Shown here: positions 52,038 through 53,443 of the stretch, one piece after another
Layout of the letters: every line of letters begins with the position of its first letter
How positions within the stretch are numbered: the first letter of the stretch is position 1
Made by a program: the position numbers and the translations under genes
Source: Grimontia celer
Lineage (GTDB): Bacteria; Pseudomonadota; Gammaproteobacteria; Enterobacterales; Vibrionaceae
Assembly: GCF_900055185.1 (NCBI RefSeq)
Contig: NZ_FIZX01000010.1
Location: forward strand, 1-53,443
Direction of reading: 5' to 3'
DNA length: 53,443 nucleotides
The notes under the pieces: model-generated
Database searches by the model: none
Told to the model about the DNA's origin: nothing
Seen by the model: the letters and a program-made list of their open reading frames with translations, nothing else

Positions 52038-52065
52038 CTCGCAACTGTTACCGAGCAAAAAATGA

Positions 52066-52611
52066 TCAGGATTTTTCTACTTGGCTGAATTCCAGTTCTA
52101 CCGGTGTTGCACGGCCGAAGATAGAGACAGATACCTTCAAGCGGCTCTTTTCGTAATCGACTTCTTCTACCACACCGTTGAAGTCCGCAAATGGGCCTTC
52201 AGTAACACGGATAACTTCACCCGCTTCATACACAGTTTTGTGTACTGGCGATTCGCTCGCTTTCTCCAGACGGTTCAAGATAGCGTCCGCTTCTTTATCA
52301 GAAATCGGCGCTGGGCGATCTGGTGTACCGCCGATGAAGCCCATTACACGTGGTACGCTACGCACCAGGTGCCATGACTCATCGTTCATCAGCATCTGAA
52401 CCAAAACATAACCTGGGAAGAACTTACGCTCGCTCTTGCGACGCTGACCTGCGCGCATTTCAACTACTTCCTCGGTCGGTACCAGTACCTCACCAAAGAA
52501 GTCTTCCATCTCGTGCATTTTGATATGTTCTTTCAGCGACTTCGCTACACGGCCTTCAAAGCCAGAGAAAGCCTGAACAACATACCAACGTTTTTTTGGA
52601 GCTTCGCTCAT
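52066..52611 (-). CDS. nusG: Transcription elongation/termination factor NusG
   Basis: 181-residue factor, the E. coli length. The N-terminal NGN domain ([19 protein letters not shown]) binds RNA polymerase and the C-terminal KOW domain ([18 protein letters not shown]) binds Rho or ribosomal protein S10. It is also part of the rRNA antitermination complex acting at boxA. The ATG at 52611 is 10 nt after the secE stop; the frame open to 52788 overlaps secE and is rejected. Confidence 0.98.
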   Translation of the reverse strand: MSEAPKKRWYVVQAFSGFEGRVAKSLKEHIKMHEMEDFFGEVLVPTEEVVEMRAGQRRKSERKFFPGYVLVQMLMNDESWHLVRSVPRVMGFIGGTPDRPAPISDKEADAILNRLEKASESPVHKTVYEAGEVIRVTEGPFADFNGVVEEVDYEKSRLKVSVSIFGRATPVELEFSQVEKS

Positions 52612-52621
52612 GTAGTTAACC

Positions 52622-52993
52622 TCACACGCCAGTGAATAGGCGGACCAGACGGACCATGATTCCGTCGATGCCCCACAGGATGAGCGCCATGACGACAGTG
52701 ACAGCCAGAACGATGAGAGTGGTCTGCAAAGTTTCCTGGCGAGTAGGCCATACCACTTTACGCACTTCCATACGCGATTCACGTGCAAAGTTGATCGCTG
52801 CTTTACCTTTGGCAGTTAGTGCGGCAACACCACCAGCGGCGGCAACCAACATAACTACAGCTGCAGCTCGTAGCACGACAGACATATCACTGTACAGGCT
52901 ATTTCCCACTACCGCTACGGCCAATAAGGCAAAGACCACAACCCATTTCAGGGCGTCCATTGACCCGGTTTGGGCTTCAGCATTCGCTTTCAT
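52622..52993 (-). CDS. secE: Preprotein translocase subunit SecE
   Basis: 123-residue inner-membrane subunit of the SecYEG channel. As in E. coli it has three hydrophobic segments (about residues 16-33, 38-58 and 92-112), with the conserved amphipathic region [20 protein letters not shown] before the last one. It is co-transcribed with nusG. The leader holds a small hairpin ACCTCGC/GCGAGGT (53034-53051) of unknown role. Confidence 0.96.
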   Translation of the reverse strand: MKANAEAQTGSMDALKWVVVFALLAVAVVGNSLYSDMSVVLRAAAVVMLVAAAGGVAALTAKGKAAINFARESRMEVRKVVWPTRQETLQTTLIVLAVTVVMALILWGIDGIMVRLVRLFTGV

Positions 52994-53166
52994 ACATTCT
53001 ACCTGTAACTAGTCTACTTCATAGACGACAACAACCTCGCGTCAGCGAGGTAAAAGAACAAGGAAAATAGCTTTAGATTCATATGATCGTCTATTTTCTT
53101 ATCCCTAAAACAATGTTCACTGCGGCAAATCGGTGAAAAAAAGTTCAATCCAAAGATTTGGCGCAG

Positions 53167-53194
53167 AAAAAGGGCATCAAATGATGCCCTTTTT
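53167..53194 (-). terminator. tuf terminator
   Basis: Perfect AAAAAGGGCATC/GATGCCCTTTTT stem with an AAAT loop, about 20 nt after the tuf stop. The symmetric A/T runs make it bidirectional. Confidence 0.93.
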
Positions 53195-53213
53195 GCTAGT
53201 CCGTCGTCAAATC

Positions 53214-53443
<230 letters not shown>

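Noticed and set aside
52994-53213. tRNA genes between tuf and secE, as tRNAs lie near tufB in E. coli
   Set aside because: No cloverleaf or T-loop GTTCRANNC was seen; the gap holds only the tuf terminator and the secE leader. E. coli tRNAs lie upstream of tufB, outside this window.

Overview
The window is a stretch of gammaproteobacterial chromosome. Core synteny (rrn-groESL; aroQ-accB-accC-yhdT-panF-prmA-dusB-fis; zntR/purH-purD; yjaH-hupA-yjaG; hemE, nudC, rsd; rpoC-rpoB-rplL-rplJ-rplA-rplK-nusG-secE-tuf) and protein lengths point to Vibrionaceae, perhaps Enterovibrio, Grimontia or Photobacterium-like. The genus cannot be fixed from this sequence alone. The left edge cuts the 5' end of a 16S rRNA gene (minus strand) and the right edge cuts a tuf gene.

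Layout. 1-680: 16S start with its leader boxA and a stringent-type rrn promoter. 684-2820: groS-groL behind a heat-shock promoter. 2968-4311: a MATE exporter. 4305-9622: an aromatic-acid module made of a MarR regulator, a tripartite TRAP transporter and, divergently, a homogentisate 1,2-dioxygenase-like gene plus a truncated fumarylacetoacetate-hydrolase-family gene. The truncated gene is fused at DNA level to what looks like the last codons of a DnaQ-type exonuclease gene. 9859-11808: acs. 11840-12406: cytochrome b561. 13045-19682: fatty-acid and shikimate genes, then prmA, dusB and fis. 19839-22548: GT4 glycosyltransferase, ppnP, tpx and zntR. 22735-25671: purHD. 25750-30390: yjaH, hupA, a CNNM/CBS protein, yjaG, a 2-hydroxyacid dehydrogenase and a predicted Fe-S uracil-DNA-glycosylase-like protein. 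30757-31821: hemE. 32053-39387: an acetoin catabolism island (acoR, SDR, acoXABC) lying between hemE and nudC, which are neighbours in related genomes such as E. coli. 39425-40805: nudC and rsd. 40864-40960: a heptamer tandem repeat. 41042-53443: the rpoBC/ribosomal-protein/nusG/secE/tuf block.

How the parts work together. The aco island is self-contained. AcoR, a sigma-54 activator, is divergent from an SDR (acetoin reductase-like) gene with a near-perfect GG-N10-GC promoter. A second, weaker sigma-54-like promoter precedes acoXABC. The two promoters share an exact 16-bp upstream element that is a good candidate for the AcoR site. Cleavage of acetoin by AcoABC gives acetyl-CoA and acetaldehyde; no E3 (lipoamide dehydrogenase) gene is present locally. 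In the aromatic module, paired palindromes over the hmgA promoter and a third copy at the start of the TRAP operon suggest that the MarR protein controls both operons.

No clear defence system, prophage, integrase or CRISPR array was seen. The most unusual signals are non-coding or junction-like: the fah/exonuclease junction, a diverged 187-bp tandem duplication downstream of the UDG-like gene, an orphan terminator upstream of hemE that may end a small RNA, the shared AcoR element, the CGCTTCT repeat and a GATC cluster upstream of the rrn promoter.
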